The notes beneath the pieces were generated by a model, which was given only the letters and a program-made list of their open reading frames with translations, did not search any database and had not been told where the DNA came from. A DNA stretch of 64,000 nucleotides from Bacillus carboniphilus (lineage in GTDB: Bacteria; Bacillota; Bacilli; Bacillales; JAIVKR01): positions 2,531,822-2,595,821 of the forward strand of contig NZ_CP129013.1 in the NCBI RefSeq assembly GCF_020524035.2. Reading direction: 5' to 3'. Made by a program: the position numbers and the translations under genes. Position 1 is the stretch's first letter, and each line of letters opens with the position of its first letter. Positions 47,954 to 56,866 of the stretch are shown one piece after another.

Positions 47954-48185
47954 GAAAAGCGCAAGCGCCCGTTTAGCAACGCAGATGAAAAGGTACGTCA
48001 ACTAAGTACAGTCACGTCCTGTGACTAACGTTGACGCTAGCACTTCCTGTGCATCGCCATATGAGATAAAGGAAACACGAAAATCCATAAAATGGAGGTT
48101 GCGCCAACTCCAGAGACTTCCTGTGGTTAACAATGAAAGCAGCATCCAAATAAAGACAAATTTTTATTCTATCTTACTCTTAAAT
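47952..48185 (+). repeat. Repeat of the AGAAAAGCG family with hairpin cassette
   Basis: Starts AAGAAAAGCGCAAGCGCCCG. The cassette CGTCAAC/GTTGACG (47996-48036) encloses GTCAC-GTCCT-GTGAC, followed by GCAC-TTCCT-GTGC (48040-48052). The GGAGCTAGACA end is lost, but a degraded right arm (AAAGCAGCATCC...TCTTACTCTT) is recognisable. Confidence 0.75.
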
Positions 48186-48231
48186 AACGACATAAATTAC
48201 TTGAAAGATTTGATTGCAAGTTATAATATAT

Positions 48232-48263
48232 AAGGATCACAGTTTTTTACTGTGATCCTTTTT
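48232..48263 (+). terminator. Terminator downstream of usp
   Basis: AAGGATCACAG pairs with CTGTGATCCTT and is followed by T residues. It lies about 280 bases after usp, beyond the repeat. Confidence 0.8.
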
Positions 48264-48422
48264 CTATTTTTTGATATCTAAATCATCAAAAACCTCTTAT
48301 AATTGAACGCAAATAAATTTCAACATAAGATTATATCATCCGTCAAAACTATACTTACATACCCTTCATTCCCTGTCTTCTTTTCAAAAAGCAAAAATTA
48401 ATAGTAGGTGATAAATAATAGC

Positions 48423-50552
48423 ATGAAAAATATTGTCTCGATCTTTACTTCTGATATTAGAAGAATTGTCAAAAATCGATCCGCCCTCATTATTGTGATA
48501 GGATTAGCTTTCTTACCGTCACTTTATGCCTGGTTCAATATCTTATCTTCTTGGGATCCTTATGGAAATACAGATGCGATTAAAATTGCGGTTGTCAACC
48601 AAGACAAGGGTAGTTCGATTAATGGTGAAAGCTTTAATATCGGTAATGATATCGTTCACTCTTTAAAGAATAACGAACAAATGGGCTGGACGTTTGTAAC
48701 GGAAGAAGAAGCCACGCATGGTGTAGAGCATGGCGACTACTACGCAAGCATCCTGATAGATGAGGATTTTTCAGAAAAGATTAGTACCGTAATAACCGAT
48801 GACCCTGTCAAGCCCGAAGTCATTTATACGGTGAACGAAAAAATTAACGCCATTGCACCAAAAATCACCTCATCAGGTGTCTCCAGCTTAGTAGAAATCA
48901 TTAGCTCTAACTTTGTTAAAGAAGCAAATAAAGTAATTTTTAAGACTTTTAATGACTTAGGCATTGAATTAGAAGAAAACTTACCGACGATTGAAAAAAT
49001 ATTTAACTTTATTTTCGAAATAGAAAAAGAGTTCCCCAAAATTATTGAAGATGTTAATAAAGGTAGTCAAAAAATTGATGAGTACCAACAAATTGTTTCA
49101 GACATGAATGAGCATCTCGACGAAGTGAATGCCGTTTTAGGGAATTATTATTCAACCGCCGTCGATTTAAATGAAAAAGTTACAAAATATGAAGATTGGT
49201 TCAATACGATTTCAGGTTCACTAAATATAAACTATGAGACACTCAATAGTTATCTACAAGAAAGCCAATCCTTCCTCGAACAAATGGAAAGCGGAGAGCT
49301 TCCAATCGAAGAGTTAACGGCTAAAAAAGAAGAACAAATGGAAGGCATTACTTCTAAAATATCAACCATTGAACAAACGGTAAGCATATTGGAAGCCGTT
49401 CAAAACTGGTCAAATACATCCCTTTTTCAAGAAGAGATTGATCAACTACAATCATTAAATACCCTTCTTACGATGCAACTGCAAACGCTTGAGTCCCTAG
49501 AAGGTCAGTTAACAGAGGAAAACCTTAAAGACTTTATGGACAACGAGCAAAAAATAAAACCGATCATTCAGGAGCTTTCAGACAACTTTGATGAAACAAC
49601 ATTAAAAGACCTAGAATCTGCTTTTCAAAAAGGAACAGAAACAGCGGACAAAATGATGGACTATTTACAAACAGGAAAAGAACTCGTCCCTCAAGCTGAA
49701 GAACGCTTAGGAAGTGCCCAACAACAACTAAATGCCTTAGACAAACAATTGACAACTATTGAAGAAGAACTTCCTTATTATCAAGAATCTTTACAATCAA
49801 TTGCAGATAAAATTCGTACCTTCCAAGCCGAATATGACCTTTTAGAAATTATTGAGCTGTTAAAAAATAATTATGAGGAAGAAAGTGATTACTTTGCCAA
49901 TCCCATTCTTTTAAAGGAGAACAAACTGTTCCCAATTCCTAACTATGGTTCGGCAATGTCTCCTTTTTTCACCACACTGTCATTATGGGTTGGTGGGCTC
50001 ATTTTAGTTTCTGTTTTAACCGTTGAAGTGCATGTAGAAAGGCGAATGAAAGCAGGAGAAGTTTATTTTGGCAGACTCTTCACTTTTCTCACAATCGCCA
50101 TCATGCAAGCTGTTATTGTCTCTTTAGGGGATATCTTTTTATTAAAAACATACGTAGTCGATAAATTTTGGTTTGTGATATTCTCAATCTTTATTAGCCT
50201 CGTGTTTATGACGATCATTTACACGTTAGTCTCTGTCTTTGGAAATATCGGAAAAGCATTAAGTATTATCCTACTAGTGCTGCAATTAGCAAGCTCAGGA
50301 GGGACGTTCCCCGTCCAGCTTGTTCCTAAGGTTTTCCAATATTTCCACCCCCTCATGCCGTTCACATATGCCATAAGCATGATGAGAGAAGCGGTTGGCG
50401 GGATCCTTTGGGGTGTGGTCATTGAAGATTTGCTCTATTTATCAATTTTCCCTACGATTATGATTCTAATGGGTATATTCTTAAAGAAACCGATTAATAA
50501 GCATACAAGGAAAATGATCAAAAAGGCAAGAGAGAGTAGATTGATGGCGTAA
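48423..50552 (+). CDS. YhgE/Pip domain membrane protein
   Basis: About 709 residues. One transmembrane helix near residues 18-35, then a Pip-type extracellular part beginning WDPYGNTDAIKIAVVNQDKG, a long coiled-coil-rich region (about 170-480) and five to six helices at the C-terminus in an ABC-2-like arrangement. Relatives include YhgE and phage-infection protein Pip. The role is unclear; export or envelope functions have been proposed for the family. The ATG at 48423 fits family starts; GTG at 48408 is the alternative. Confidence 0.82.
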   Translation: MKNIVSIFTSDIRRIVKNRSALIIVIGLAFLPSLYAWFNILSSWDPYGNTDAIKIAVVNQDKGSSINGESFNIGNDIVHSLKNNEQMGWTFVTEEEATHGVEHGDYYASILIDEDFSEKISTVITDDPVKPEVIYTVNEKINAIAPKITSSGVSSLVEIISSNFVKEANKVIFKTFNDLGIELEENLPTIEKIFNFIFEIEKEFPKIIEDVNKGSQKIDEYQQIVSDMNEHLDEVNAVLGNYYSTAVDLNEKVTKYEDWFNTISGSLNINYETLNSYLQESQSFLEQMESGELPIEELTAKKEEQMEGITSKISTIEQTVSILEAVQNWSNTSLFQEEIDQLQSLNTLLTMQLQTLESLEGQLTEENLKDFMDNEQKIKPIIQELSDNFDETTLKDLESAFQKGTETADKMMDYLQTGKELVPQAEERLGSAQQQLNALDKQLTTIEEELPYYQESLQSIADKIRTFQAEYDLLEIIELLKNNYEEESDYFANPILLKENKLFPIPNYGSAMSPFFTTLSLWVGGLILVSVLTVEVHVERRMKAGEVYFGRLFTFLTIAIMQAVIVSLGDIFLLKTYVVDKFWFVIFSIFISLVFMTIIYTLVSVFGNIGKALSIILLVLQLASSGGTFPVQLVPKVFQYFHPLMPFTYAISMMREAVGGILWGVVIEDLLYLSIFPTIMILMGIFLKKPINKHTRKMIKKARESRLMA

Positions 50553-50606
50553 TTAAAGGGCTGTCCAGTAGGTGTAATAGCCACTTATTGGAAGCCTTTT
50601 TTCTTA

Positions 50607-51113
50607 TTATTGCTGTCCATCTTTCCTCAACTCTCCTACTATGTGTCCAAGCTCTAGTAAAATCAACGATTCCAATGCTAGTTTAACCGCACCTGTTGAT
50701 CCTGGGATTGAAAAGACCGCTTTCCCATCCACAATACCGGCAGAAGCCCTAGATAATATGGCCGCAGATCCTATATCCTCTAAATAACTCTTCATACGAA
50801 AAATTTCTCCAAAACCTGTGAGCTCTTTTTCATAGAGTGGCTCAATCGTTTCAATTGTGACATCACGTTTTGAAATGCCGGTTCCCCCATTGGTTATAAT
50901 CACATCGACCTTTTCACTATGTTGGATTTGCTGTTTAATTTCATTTGGTTCATCCAGCACAATGACATAATCAACGACTTGATGCCCGTTTTCCTCCAAT
51001 AATTGCTCGATAAGTTGTCCACTTTTATCTGTTTGTTTTGTACGAGTATCACTCACGGTCACAATCTTGCATTTAACCGAAGATACTGCCTGGTTTCTAT
51101 GTGCTTTTAACAT
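50607..51113 (-). CDS. moaB: Molybdenum cofactor biosynthesis protein MoaB (MogA/MoaB fold)
   Basis: A 168-residue protein with the conserved SDTRTKQTDKSGQ segment, the nucleotide-loop motif TNGGTGISKRDVT and the PGSTGAVKLAL motif of the MoaB/MogA family, which adenylylates molybdopterin. The other Mo-cofactor genes are not in the window, apart from a degenerate MobA-like gene 38 kb away. AAGGGAGG lies upstream of the ATG. Monocistronic here. Confidence 0.9.
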   Translation of the reverse strand: MLKAHRNQAVSSVKCKIVTVSDTRTKQTDKSGQLIEQLLEENGHQVVDYVIVLDEPNEIKQQIQHSEKVDVIITNGGTGISKRDVTIETIEPLYEKELTGFGEIFRMKSYLEDIGSAAILSRASAGIVDGKAVFSIPGSTGAVKLALESLILLELGHIVGELRKDGQQ

Positions 51114-51148
51114 TCAAATCCCTCCCTTATTTAAATAACATTTTTCTT

Positions 51149-51274
51149 TCAATTCTCTAATAAAGAAAATATCGAAAGTTTATTGAAATCACCTTCTTGT
51201 AATTGATTAATATTTAAAGAAATAAACCCTATCAATACAAAAACAAATAAGAAATGACCAGTTTTAACGTTCAT
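51149..51274 (-). CDS. Small single-helix membrane peptide (41 aa)
   Basis: The ATG at 51274 has GGGGGT six bases upstream and opens a 41-codon frame with one hydrophobic segment (HFLFVFVLIGFISLNI) and a polar C-terminal half. No family recognised. Size and ribosome site support a real small gene, but there is no further evidence. Confidence 0.4.
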   Translation of the reverse strand: MNVKTGHFLFVFVLIGFISLNINQLQEGDFNKLSIFSLLEN

Positions 51275-51411
51275 CGTAACCCCCATCCCGCATATAACGA
51301 AATTTCTATACATATCTAAATCATACAACAAAATCATCCCATTCGACATGTACTATACATGTTTCTTTTTCATATACTGCCTATGACCACCATTGAAGGG
51401 AGATATTCTAC

Positions 51412-52056
51412 TTGAGAACATATTGGGGTGTAGATTCATCAAAAAAAGTAACGAGACAATTGTATGAATGTGTGAAGAATAATTATGGAAAACCAAGCTT
51501 TTGGGGAAGATATTTAACAAGGGTCGAAGATGCATCAGCAGGATTAACAACAGAAGAAATAGAAATGCTGAGAGGTTATGGGATTAAAATTATGCCTATT
51601 TACAATGCTTTTTCAAACGCAGTTGGTTATGATAAGGGAAAAGTAGTTGCCAGAAATGCGGCCTTTCATGCAAGAAGACTTGGAATACCAAAAGGAACAC
51701 CCGTTTTTGTTAATGTAGAAAAGTTTTTTGAAGTCGATTCTGCATGGATCAGAGGGTATGTTGATGGGATGTATGTAGCGAACTATAAAGTAGGAATCTA
51801 TCACGATCCTGTTAACGGAGATTTTCGTCCGGCCTACTGCCAAGCGGTCAAGGAATCAGATCAAGTAGCTCTACAAAGTATTTTGTGGAGCGCCGAGCCA
51901 GAGCCAGGAATTACAACGAAGAGAAAGGCTCCTTCCTATGCTCCAGCCAAGCCGCCATGTAAAGCAAATGTTTGGGGATGGCAATACGGTCGTGACGATA
52001 ACACATGTGGAATCGATACAAACCTCATTGATTCGAGATTATATGAAACCCTTTAG
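51412..52056 (+). CDS. DUF1906 glycoside-hydrolase-like protein
   Basis: A 214-residue protein beginning RTYWGVDSS and containing KPSFWGRYL, LRGYGIKIMPIYNAF, GTPVFVNVEKFFEV and VGIYHDP, then a C-terminal WGWQYGRDD. This is the TIM-barrel layout of DUF1906 (GH25-like), a domain found in spore and phage lytic proteins. No signal peptide is present. The start is TTG behind AAGGGAG. The likely role is peptidoglycan hydrolysis, but catalytic residues are not certain. Confidence 0.72.
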   Translation: MRTYWGVDSSKKVTRQLYECVKNNYGKPSFWGRYLTRVEDASAGLTTEEIEMLRGYGIKIMPIYNAFSNAVGYDKGKVVARNAAFHARRLGIPKGTPVFVNVEKFFEVDSAWIRGYVDGMYVANYKVGIYHDPVNGDFRPAYCQAVKESDQVALQSILWSAEPEPGITTKRKAPSYAPAKPPCKANVWGWQYGRDDNTCGIDTNLIDSRLYETL

Positions 52057-52067
52057 ATGGAATTTAA

Positions 52068-52105
52068 AATGATTAGAGAGAGCGATCCTCTCTAATCATT
52101 TTTTT
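52068..52105 (+). terminator. Terminator after the DUF1906 gene
   Basis: AATGATTAGAGAG pairs with CTCTCTAATCATT and is followed by T5. Confidence 0.88.
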
Positions 52106-52153
52106 ATGTCACCTATATCAAAACTTATCCTTCCTTTTCATGGTGAAATCATA

Positions 52154-52186
52154 TATAATACATCTGTACTAATAAACATAGTACAG
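52154..52186 (+). promoter_or_regulatory. -10 box and operator of the GntR/ABC operon
   Basis: TATAAT at 52154-52159 is followed by CTGTACTA-N7-TAGTACAG (52164-52186), a perfect 8-bp inverted repeat covering the expected transcription start. This is a likely YtrA-type repressor site. Confidence 0.7.
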
Positions 52187-52211
52187 ATAAAACTTGAAAA
52201 GAAGGTGCCTT

Positions 52212-52604
52212 ATGTTCGAATTAGACGTTCGGAGCCGTACACCCATCTACGAGCAATTAGTTGAACAAATTAAAGGGTTAATTGTTCGCCAAGTTTTAAA
52301 GCCCGATGAACAATTACCTTCTGTTCGTTTATTGTCAAAAGAGTTAACGGTTAATCCAAATACGATTCAAAAAAGTTATCGAGAATTAGAACGAGAAGGC
52401 TACATATATTCAGTCAAAGGAAAGGGAAGTTTCGTCGCACCCCATTATGAAGAATTAAACGAGCTTTTAAAAAATGAAATGGCAGAGAAACTACGAAACT
52501 TTTTTATTGAAGGGTTTTATATAGGATGGACAGAAGAAGACATTTTGACCATTTATTATGAGGCAAAAGAGGAACTACGGAAAGGAGCAGAAGTAAATGA
52601 TTAA
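52212..52604 (+). CDS. GntR family regulator, YtrA subfamily
   Basis: A 130-residue protein: N-terminal winged helix (IYEQLVEQIKGLIVRQVLKP, then LPSVRLLSKELTVNPNTIQKSY) and a short helical C-terminal dimerisation tail, the size of the YtrA subfamily. YtrA-type proteins repress their own ABC transporter operons and often respond to cell-wall antibiotics. The ATG at 52212 follows GAAGGTG. It overlaps the ABC ATPase start by eight bases and lies just behind a palindromic operator. Confidence 0.87.
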   Translation: MFELDVRSRTPIYEQLVEQIKGLIVRQVLKPDEQLPSVRLLSKELTVNPNTIQKSYRELEREGYIYSVKGKGSFVAPHYEELNELLKNEMAEKLRNFFIEGFYIGWTEEDILTIYYEAKEELRKGAEVND

Positions 52605-53499
52605 AACTGAGAACCTTTCAAAATCATTTAACTCCGTTCAAGCATTAAAAAACGTGAAATTACATGTGAAAAAAGGCTCTATTTACGGTTTATTAGGAAC
52701 GAATGGTGCTGGAAAAACAACCTTGCTCAAGCTTCTTGCAGGAATCTATAAACCGAGTAATGGAACCATAACAATCAATGAACAACCTTCATATGAAAAC
52801 ACTGCTGTAAAAAAACAAGTGGTTTTAATCCCAGACGTGACTTACTTTTTACCTCATTCATCCATTAAACAGATGGGGGATTTTTATCAACATTTTTACC
52901 CTACTTGGAATCAGGAAAAGTTTGAACGACTTGAATCAATTTTTAATATTGATCCTAACAAAAAGATTCACCGCCTATCAAAAGGGATGAAAAGACAAGT
53001 TGCTTTTTGGTTGGCCCTTTCTATCATGCCCGATATTCTCATCCTAGATGAACCGATTGACGGTTTAGATCCTGTGATGAGACAAAAGGTGAAAAGTTTA
53101 CTCTTCCAGGACGTTGCCGAACGTCAATTAACGATTTTAATTTCTTCCCATAACTTAAGAGAGATCGAAGACCTATGTGATCATGTTGGAATTATGGATC
53201 ATGGAAAATTAATTATCGAGAAAGAATTAGATAATTTAAAATCCGATACACATAAAGTTCAAGTCGCTTTCTCATCCGATGAACAAGAACAAGAAATAGA
53301 ATCGCAGTTAAGAGTGCTTTATAAAGAAAAAAGAGGCAGTGTCACATTATTTATTGTTAAAGGGACTGAACATAAAATTAAACAAACGATTTATCGTAAA
53401 AACCCAATTTTATTCGACCTCCTCCCTCTAACATTAGAAGAAATCTTTATTTATGAAATGGGGGACATCGGTTATGATATCGAAAAAAAGCTTCTTTAA
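52597..53499 (+). CDS. ABC transporter ATP-binding protein
   Basis: A 300-residue ATPase with Walker A GTNGAGKTT (34-42), the signature LSKGMKRQ, Walker B DILILDEP and a D-loop GLDP, followed by a SSHNLREIEDL H-loop. The C-terminal 80 residues are an extension typical of YtrB-like ATPases. It overlaps the GntR gene upstream and the permease downstream, so the three genes form one operon, probably an exporter or resistance system. Confidence 0.88.
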   Translation: MIKTENLSKSFNSVQALKNVKLHVKKGSIYGLLGTNGAGKTTLLKLLAGIYKPSNGTITINEQPSYENTAVKKQVVLIPDVTYFLPHSSIKQMGDFYQHFYPTWNQEKFERLESIFNIDPNKKIHRLSKGMKRQVAFWLALSIMPDILILDEPIDGLDPVMRQKVKSLLFQDVAERQLTILISSHNLREIEDLCDHVGIMDHGKLIIEKELDNLKSDTHKVQVAFSSDEQEQEIESQLRVLYKEKRGSVTLFIVKGTEHKIKQTIYRKNPILFDLLPLTLEEIFIYEMGDIGYDIEKKLL

Positions 53500-55453
53500 T
53501 TGGGGAATCATCAAGCAGGACTTGAAACAACATGGTTGGCTTTCCTTCGCTTATATAATTGGACTCTTTTTCTCTCTACCCTTGCAAATCATGATCTTTG
53601 AGTCTCAATATCATAACGAACCAACAAGTTTCTCTTCGTTTTTTGACATTTACGGAACAGAAATTCAGTTTCTCACTATTGCTATTATACCCGTATTAAC
53701 AGCGTTATTAATTTTTCGTTACATTCAAAACGAACAATCTGTCGACATGATGCACAGTCTCCCTATTCAAAGAGACACATTATACATTAGTCATTTAATT
53801 AGTGGTCTTGCTATTTTAATTATTCCTATTTTAATCAACACCCTCATTACCTTTTTTGTTTGGGGACAATCATCGAAAATTTTAGGCCTATCTTTTTCTC
53901 ACCTCTTAAGCTGGGGAGGCTGGGTCATTTTATTATCCATCTTCATTTACTTATTTACGGTCGTTGTTGGTATGATCACAGGAATGTCCATGGTACAGGC
54001 CGTGTTAGCTTATATTTTATTGGCTATACCTTTTATTTTATTTCTCCTAATTGACCGTTCATTGGAGATGTTCTATTACGGATACTCCTCTTTAGAACAT
54101 TATATTGATTTAATGGGAATCATTAATTTTGCTGATTCTTATAGCCTAAAGGAAGCCATTTTATATAGTAGTTTAAGCATCATTTTATTTATCATAGCCT
54201 ACATCTTTTATCTAAAAAGAAACTTGGAAAATGCCACTCAAGTCATTGCTTTTCAATGGATTAAACCGATTTTTAAATATGGTTTCACATTTTGTTCAAT
54301 GCTTGTTAGTGGACTTTATTTATTCCGAGCAACATCTGACAGTCTTCATCTCGGTTACTTAGGATTTATTTCAGGAACGGTCATTGGCTATATCGTTGCC
54401 GAAATGATCTTACAAAAAAGCTGGCACATCTTTCAGTTAAAAGTGTTTAAAGGATTAATCTATTATATCGTTTGCATTGGTATTATTTTCACTTGTTTAA
54501 CGTTAGACGTCTTTAATTACGAAGACCGAGTTCCCAAACTAGATTCAATTGCCAGTGTTTATATTGGAAACCACCCTTATGAATTAGATGAGATGGAGGA
54601 ATTAGAAATAGACCCATTCATGTCAAAATCAAGCTTTATTAAAGGGGTTCAAACTTTTCATACAGCTATTGTAGAAGAAAAACCAAAAGTCGAGCTTAAT
54701 AATGGTTATGACAATATCTTTATAGCTTATACGCTCCATAATGGACAAAAAGTGTATCGTGAATATCGAATACCATCCAATAAATTCGACGAATACTGGA
54801 AACCACTTCATGAAACACCTGAATATAAAAGGCGGATGTTTAGAACATCACTATTAGATCAAGATATTCAGCTTATCGACATTTATGGTGAGCAAAGTGG
54901 ATCTTCTGTCGTCATTAAAGATCCACTAGAAGTTCAAGAATTGACAAACATTTTAAAGTCTGAACTTTTATCTCAAACTTACGAACAAATAACAGATCTT
55001 CGTTCACCAATAGGCCGGATTGAAGTTTATCCCTTTGATCCAAAAAAACCTGCAATAAATATTGATCCATACTATTATTCACGTCAATATGAACTAAAAG
55101 GATCTTACAATGCTTTACTAGGATGGCTTGAAGATAAAGGCTACTTAGAAAAGATTAAACTCAATCTTGAAAAGATTCGTTCTATGAAGGTGGTTAAAAC
55201 GGATGAGTTCATTCATGGATTAGATGCTGGGCCTATATTTAATGAAAACCTATATGAGAAAGAAATAATATCGATTGATGTGAAAGACCAACCCATGCTC
55301 GTTGACGATATCTTAACTAATTATACAAGTGATTATTATGGTTCCGGAGATTCTGCACAATATTTTATAAAAATTGAAGTTGATTCATATGATATATATG
55401 GTGTTATCCTTGATCAGTATGTTTCGGAAGATGTAAAAGAGTTATTTGAATAA
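53474..55453 (+). CDS. ABC transporter permease, large YtrC/D-like
   Basis: About 659 residues. The N-terminal 340 residues hold about eight to ten transmembrane helices; the rest is a large soluble domain with one more helix at its start. MHSLPIQRDTLYISHL is a segment seen in ABC-2-type permeases of YtrC/D systems. The ATG at 53474 follows GGGGGA; it overlaps the ATPase gene by 26 bases. The big extracytoplasmic domain is unusual for a simple exporter and suggests sensing or a lipid or antibiotic substrate. Confidence 0.72.
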   Translation: MISKKSFFNWGIIKQDLKQHGWLSFAYIIGLFFSLPLQIMIFESQYHNEPTSFSSFFDIYGTEIQFLTIAIIPVLTALLIFRYIQNEQSVDMMHSLPIQRDTLYISHLISGLAILIIPILINTLITFFVWGQSSKILGLSFSHLLSWGGWVILLSIFIYLFTVVVGMITGMSMVQAVLAYILLAIPFILFLLIDRSLEMFYYGYSSLEHYIDLMGIINFADSYSLKEAILYSSLSIILFIIAYIFYLKRNLENATQVIAFQWIKPIFKYGFTFCSMLVSGLYLFRATSDSLHLGYLGFISGTVIGYIVAEMILQKSWHIFQLKVFKGLIYYIVCIGIIFTCLTLDVFNYEDRVPKLDSIASVYIGNHPYELDEMEELEIDPFMSKSSFIKGVQTFHTAIVEEKPKVELNNGYDNIFIAYTLHNGQKVYREYRIPSNKFDEYWKPLHETPEYKRRMFRTSLLDQDIQLIDIYGEQSGSSVVIKDPLEVQELTNILKSELLSQTYEQITDLRSPIGRIEVYPFDPKKPAINIDPYYYSRQYELKGSYNALLGWLEDKGYLEKIKLNLEKIRSMKVVKTDEFIHGLDAGPIFNENLYEKEIISIDVKDQPMLVDDILTNYTSDYYGSGDSAQYFIKIEVDSYDIYGVILDQYVSEDVKELFE

Positions 55454-55457
55454 ATCT

Positions 55458-55488
55458 AAAGGGGGGTGGATTTTTTCCATCCCCTTTT
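55458..55488 (+). terminator. Terminator of the GntR/ABC operon
   Basis: AAAGGGG and TGGA pair with TCCA and CCCCTTTT in a near-perfect stem around T-rich bases. Confidence 0.8.
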
Positions 55489-55502
55489 AGTTCACGTTGA
55501 TT

Positions 55503-55745
55503 CTTAAGAAAAGAGCAAGCGCCTTGCTCAGCCACGACAAGCATAAGGCGCGGAGAAAAGAAAGATGTTCTGTATCTTTTGTTCTACGTGACAATTGCAG
55601 AAGATCTACTAAGAACAGTCACTTGGTGTGACTAACGTAGATCCACCTACTTCCTGTAGGCGTCTCCTGGCTAGGCGCTGGAGCTAGACAACAATGTTAG
55701 TACCTTCTTATAAAGGACAAAGTTTATACATTCTTATCTTTCAAG
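55503..55745 (+). repeat. AGAAAAGAG...GGAGCTAGACA repeat (GCCTTGCTCAGCC subtype) with hairpin cassette
   Basis: Left arm AAGAAAAGAGCAAGCGCCTTG, right end GGCGCTGGAGCTAGACA plus right arm. The inserted cassette is GATCTAC/GTAGATC (55603-55643) around GTCAC-TTGGT-GTGAC, followed by CCTAC-TTCCT-GTAGG (55646-55660). The copy at 12985-13158 is the same subtype without the cassette. Confidence 0.78.
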
Positions 55746-55761
55746 AAAAAGAATTCTCCCC

Positions 55762-56106
55762 TTATTCTTTCATTGAAAAATACAAATGGTTATGCTTTTG
55801 ACAACCTGCGTTGAAATCTGCCTTACAGGTAGGGCATTGATGTTGACCGTTCATGTACTCATTGATCGTTAATTCTTTCCCACAGTTTCCACATAAGATG
55901 GCTTTCATATCCCATTCAGCTTTTTTCCATTTAACCGGTGGGTGTTCGGCTACTTCTTGATGACATTGGTAGCAAGGGTAGTAAAATCCGCAACAAGGAA
56001 ACTTAATCGCGATAATATCAAACTGCGAATGATAATGCTGGCAACGCGTCTCATGATCTAGTAATTTTCCTTTTACTTGATGTCCGTTAATAAATATACT
56101 GACCAC
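55762..56106 (-). CDS. CHY zinc-finger protein
   Basis: A 114-residue protein with a string of Cys/His pairs: CQHYH, CCGFYYPCYQCHQE, CGNCGKE, CPTCKADFNAGCQKHNHLYF. This matches the CHY zinc finger, which binds three zinc ions. Function in bacteria is not known. The start is GTG four bases after the padR stop codon, so its translation depends on padR. Confidence 0.82.
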   Translation of the reverse strand: MVSIFINGHQVKGKLLDHETRCQHYHSQFDIIAIKFPCCGFYYPCYQCHQEVAEHPPVKWKKAEWDMKAILCGNCGKELTINEYMNGQHQCPTCKADFNAGCQKHNHLYFSMKE

Positions 56107-56109
56107 CCC

Positions 56110-56637
56110 CTATTGTTGATAATAATCCAGCAATGATTGTACGAACTGAAGCTGGAGCTCATATTGTTTAAAGATATTATCAAAGGTCAGCTCTGTTACT
56201 TTATCTATTTCCATCACTTGTTCTTTTATCTCTTTTCCTTGCCTATGAATTTCCAACTGCTCCTGTAACTCCTTTTGATGCACTGATAAACTTTTCACCA
56301 CTTCATCCTTAGGTAAAAAAGACACAAAGCTTAATCCTGTATAAAGATCAGTAGGTAAATGAACGGATTGAACCTGTAACGATTCCTTTAATAATTGCTG
56401 GAATTCCTCTTTCCCTTTATCTGTAATTTGATAGATTGCTTTTGTCCGATTTCCTTGTTGTTGAATAGAATCAATTTCTACAAGGGCTTCTTTCTCCATT
56501 TTTTTTAACGCATGATAAATTGAACCTGGCAAAATATTGGCCCACCGATCTGTCTGACTTTGTTGCATAATTTGCTGAATATCATAGCCTGTCATAGGCT
56601 TTGCCATTAAAAGACCTAACACCATTAATCTCGTCAT
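56110..56637 (-). CDS. PadR family transcriptional regulator
   Basis: A 175-residue protein: a winged helix at residues 1-80 (LMAKPMTGYDIQQIM, GSIYHALKKMEKEALVE, then a basic wing) and a helical C-terminal dimerisation domain. The site ATTATTCAATGTTGAGTAT just upstream is repeated before the ABC operon 1.7 kb away, so both are probably repressed by this protein. It is followed by a CHY zinc-finger gene. Confidence 0.88.
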   Translation of the reverse strand: MTRLMVLGLLMAKPMTGYDIQQIMQQSQTDRWANILPGSIYHALKKMEKEALVEIDSIQQQGNRTKAIYQITDKGKEEFQQLLKESLQVQSVHLPTDLYTGLSFVSFLPKDEVVKSLSVHQKELQEQLEIHRQGKEIKEQVMEIDKVTELTFDNIFKQYELQLQFVQSLLDYYQQ

Positions 56638-56655
56638 CTTTTCACCTCAACAAAA

Positions 56656-56674
56656 ATTATTCAATGTTGAGTAT
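56656..56674. promoter_or_regulatory. Candidate PadR operator 1
   Basis: ATTATTCAATGTTGAGTAT, about 20 bases ahead of padR, is an imperfect inverted repeat. Its inverted copy lies at 58358-58376 before the ABC operon. Confidence 0.65.
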
Positions 56675-56701
56675 AACGTTAGCATAAAAAAACCGTTTAC
56701 A

Positions 56702-56866
56702 CTAGAAGTGCGTGTTCAAAAAGTAGGGGAAAAAGGGCCGAGGAGAACGAGGCGACGAAGCTATGAGCACCACAGTGTACGTTCTCTGTACATGAGGAGT
56801 GGAATAGCGAGACAACAAAGTTATTCGACAGCAATTTTTCATGACTTTTTGAACAACCTCTAGGAG
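56702..56866. mobile_element. MITE-like element, copy 2 (151 bp)
   Basis: The left end TGCGTGTTCAAAAAGTAGGGG and the right end CATGACTTTTTGAACAACCT match copy 1 in inverse orientation. CTAGAAG (56702-56708) and CTAGGAG (56860-56866) flank it, six of seven bases equal. The interior differs from that of copy 1. It lies between padR and the ABC permease gene. Confidence 0.7.

Noticed and set aside
48021-48233. 70-codon plus-strand frame
   Set aside because: It lies inside the AGAAAAGCG repeat and its tail, has no ribosome site, and its codons come from hairpin sequence.
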